Shown one piece after another: positions 63,110 through 64,000 of a DNA stretch of 64,000 nucleotides. The stretch comes from Eriocheir sinensis (lineage: Eukaryota > Arthropoda > Malacostraca > Decapoda > Varunidae), in the NCBI RefSeq assembly GCF_024679095.1, contig NW_026111761.1:35001-99000 (forward strand), read 5' to 3'. The notes under the pieces are model-generated. The model searched no databases, was not told where the DNA came from, and worked only from the letters and a program-made list of their open reading frames with translations. Both the position numbers and the translations under genes were made by a program. Numbering within the stretch: position 1 is the first letter of the stretch; every line of letters begins with the position of its first letter.

Positions 63110-63425
63110 AACTGCTCCAAGGATTTATATTTTACAGCAGAGAACAATTGAAAACCTTAACTTACATTCTTTTCAAAGGCGTAGACTTCGAGGAGATGCA
63201 AATGGGGTTTCTGAATAGGTTAAAGGGATTGGCAAGGGAGTTCCTGATGAAACACTTATATAAAAAAATACACAGAGAAAAGAACAAACAACAACTGATA
63301 CAGATTAGATGAATTTAGGTTGAGGAAGGAAATGGCAAAGAACTACTTCACGACCAGGTGGTGGTAGGTGAATAGAACACAATGGGCAGACACCACTGAA
63401 AATTTTCAGTAGAGGTTAGACACAT
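63110..63425 (+). repeat. LINE 3'-tail fragment, plus strand
   Basis: Inverted counterpart of 2,641-2,960. Lacks the (TA)n expansion and reads YRLDEFRLRKEMAKNYFTTR. Confidence 0.55.
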
Positions 63426-63755
63426 TTATGGCCGGGAAGGGAGCTCGGTGAATCAACCATTCCCAGGAGGCGCCGTGTGTACGCCGACTGGCTTCCTGTG
63501 GTCTGCATGTATCCCTATGCTCCCTCCTGTACATAGTGGTCCTGACGACGGCTTCGCACACCTCGGAGCTTTTTTTCTCCCTATAGTTATCTTGCGCAGG
63601 CTTAGCCTAGAGGCCCCCCCCTCCCCCTTCCCCTAAGGTAACAGTGGGTGGGGCTTCTTGGTTAGTTTGGTGTAAAGTGACTACAGAGACCTTAGCATCG
63701 CAGTGATTTGCGCCCTTAAAGGTCTGCCATCCAGCTCTAGACTCGGGACCATGCA
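63426..63755 (+). promoter_or_regulatory. 5' flank of the right J-protein gene
   Basis: The inverted copy of 2,275-2,620 with scattered substitutions and different G/C-run lengths. No convincing TATA motif. Confidence 0.4.
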
Positions 63756-64000
63756 ATGTCAACTCCGAGCTACCCTAAACGGCGTGTCCGACACCGAGGT
63801 GACGTGCTGAATGGAACGCCTATACGCGTGTATCCACTACCTGGACCAATGGCAAACAAAACCCACTACGAGCTCCTGGGCGTGAAGCCCGAGGCCACCC
63901 TGCAGGAGATCAAGAAAGCCTACCACCGCCTCGCCCTCAAAATTCACCCTGACAAGAACCCGAATGACCGGAACGCCAAGACAAAATTCCAGCAGCTGCA
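63756..64000 (+). CDS. J-domain (DnaJ-type) protein, second copy, cut by the window edge
   Basis: Open from ATG at 63,756 (or the better-context ATG at 63,849) to the window end. The J domain reads [38 protein letters not shown] with the HPD motif, then [13 protein letters not shown]. Compared with the left copy there are only a few replacements (Val/Ile, Ala/Arg in the J domain; Thr/Pro, Asn/His, Val/Ile before it). There is no frameshift in the visible part, so both copies may be functional Hsp70 co-chaperones. The C-terminal part lies outside the window. Confidence 0.78.
   Translation, partial: MSTPSYPKRRVRHRGDVLNGTPIRVYPLPGPMANKTHYELLGVKPEATLQEIKKAYHRLALKIHPDKNPNDRNAKTKFQQL

Overview
The window looks like a repeat-rich metazoan nuclear genome, most likely an arthropod and plausibly a decapod crustacean. 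This is inferred from long di- and trinucleotide microsatellites, several non-LTR (LINE) families related to the CR1/jockey group, tRNA-derived SINEs, PIF/Harbinger DNA transposons, and coding exons with GT-AG introns. There is no bacterial or organellar gene organisation and no host gene array that would identify a species.

Layout. (1) 1-4,140: an intronless J-domain (DnaJ-type) gene on the minus strand, followed by SINE and LINE-tail pieces. A second copy of the same J-protein gene runs off the right edge on the plus strand (63,756-64,000), so the window is bracketed by inverted paralogous segments. (2) 4,290-11,765: decayed LINEs, one of them split by a 536-bp terminal-inverted-repeat element with a clean 6-bp target duplication, plus CT-rich simple sequence. 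(3) 11,765-41,678: a direct tandem duplication of about 14 kb, two units plus a partial third. Each unit carries a minus-strand mucin-like membrane protein gene (8-residue Thr/Ser/Pro repeats, one transmembrane segment, a separate cytoplasmic-tail exon), a plus-strand gene for a long protein of 14-residue helical repeats, a short plus-strand exon with a start codon, an RT fragment, and several minisatellites. All copies of the two repeat genes carry breaks in this sequence, and the breaks differ from copy to copy. (4) 41,679-55,803: a large PIF/Harbinger-like element encoding a HARBI1-type transposase and a Myb/SANT-like partner protein, riddled with SINE, LINE and fold-back insertions. Nested in it (52,139-55,514) is a second, apparently intact Harbinger element. 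It has matching TTA target duplications, 23-bp inverted repeats, a two-exon DDE transposase of 398 aa and a two-exon MADF-BESS protein of 263 aa. (5) 55,807-62,475: a LINE split by another LINE inserted in the opposite orientation. (6) 62,480-64,000: SINE, LINE tail and the second J-protein gene.

The genes most likely to be host genes are the two J-protein copies and the tandemly duplicated mucin-like and 14-residue-repeat genes. The rest is mobile DNA. Many breaks in the tandem genes are 1-2 bp indels, so sequencing or assembly error cannot be told apart from true decay here. Copy numbers, percent similarities and some repeat borders are by-eye estimates.
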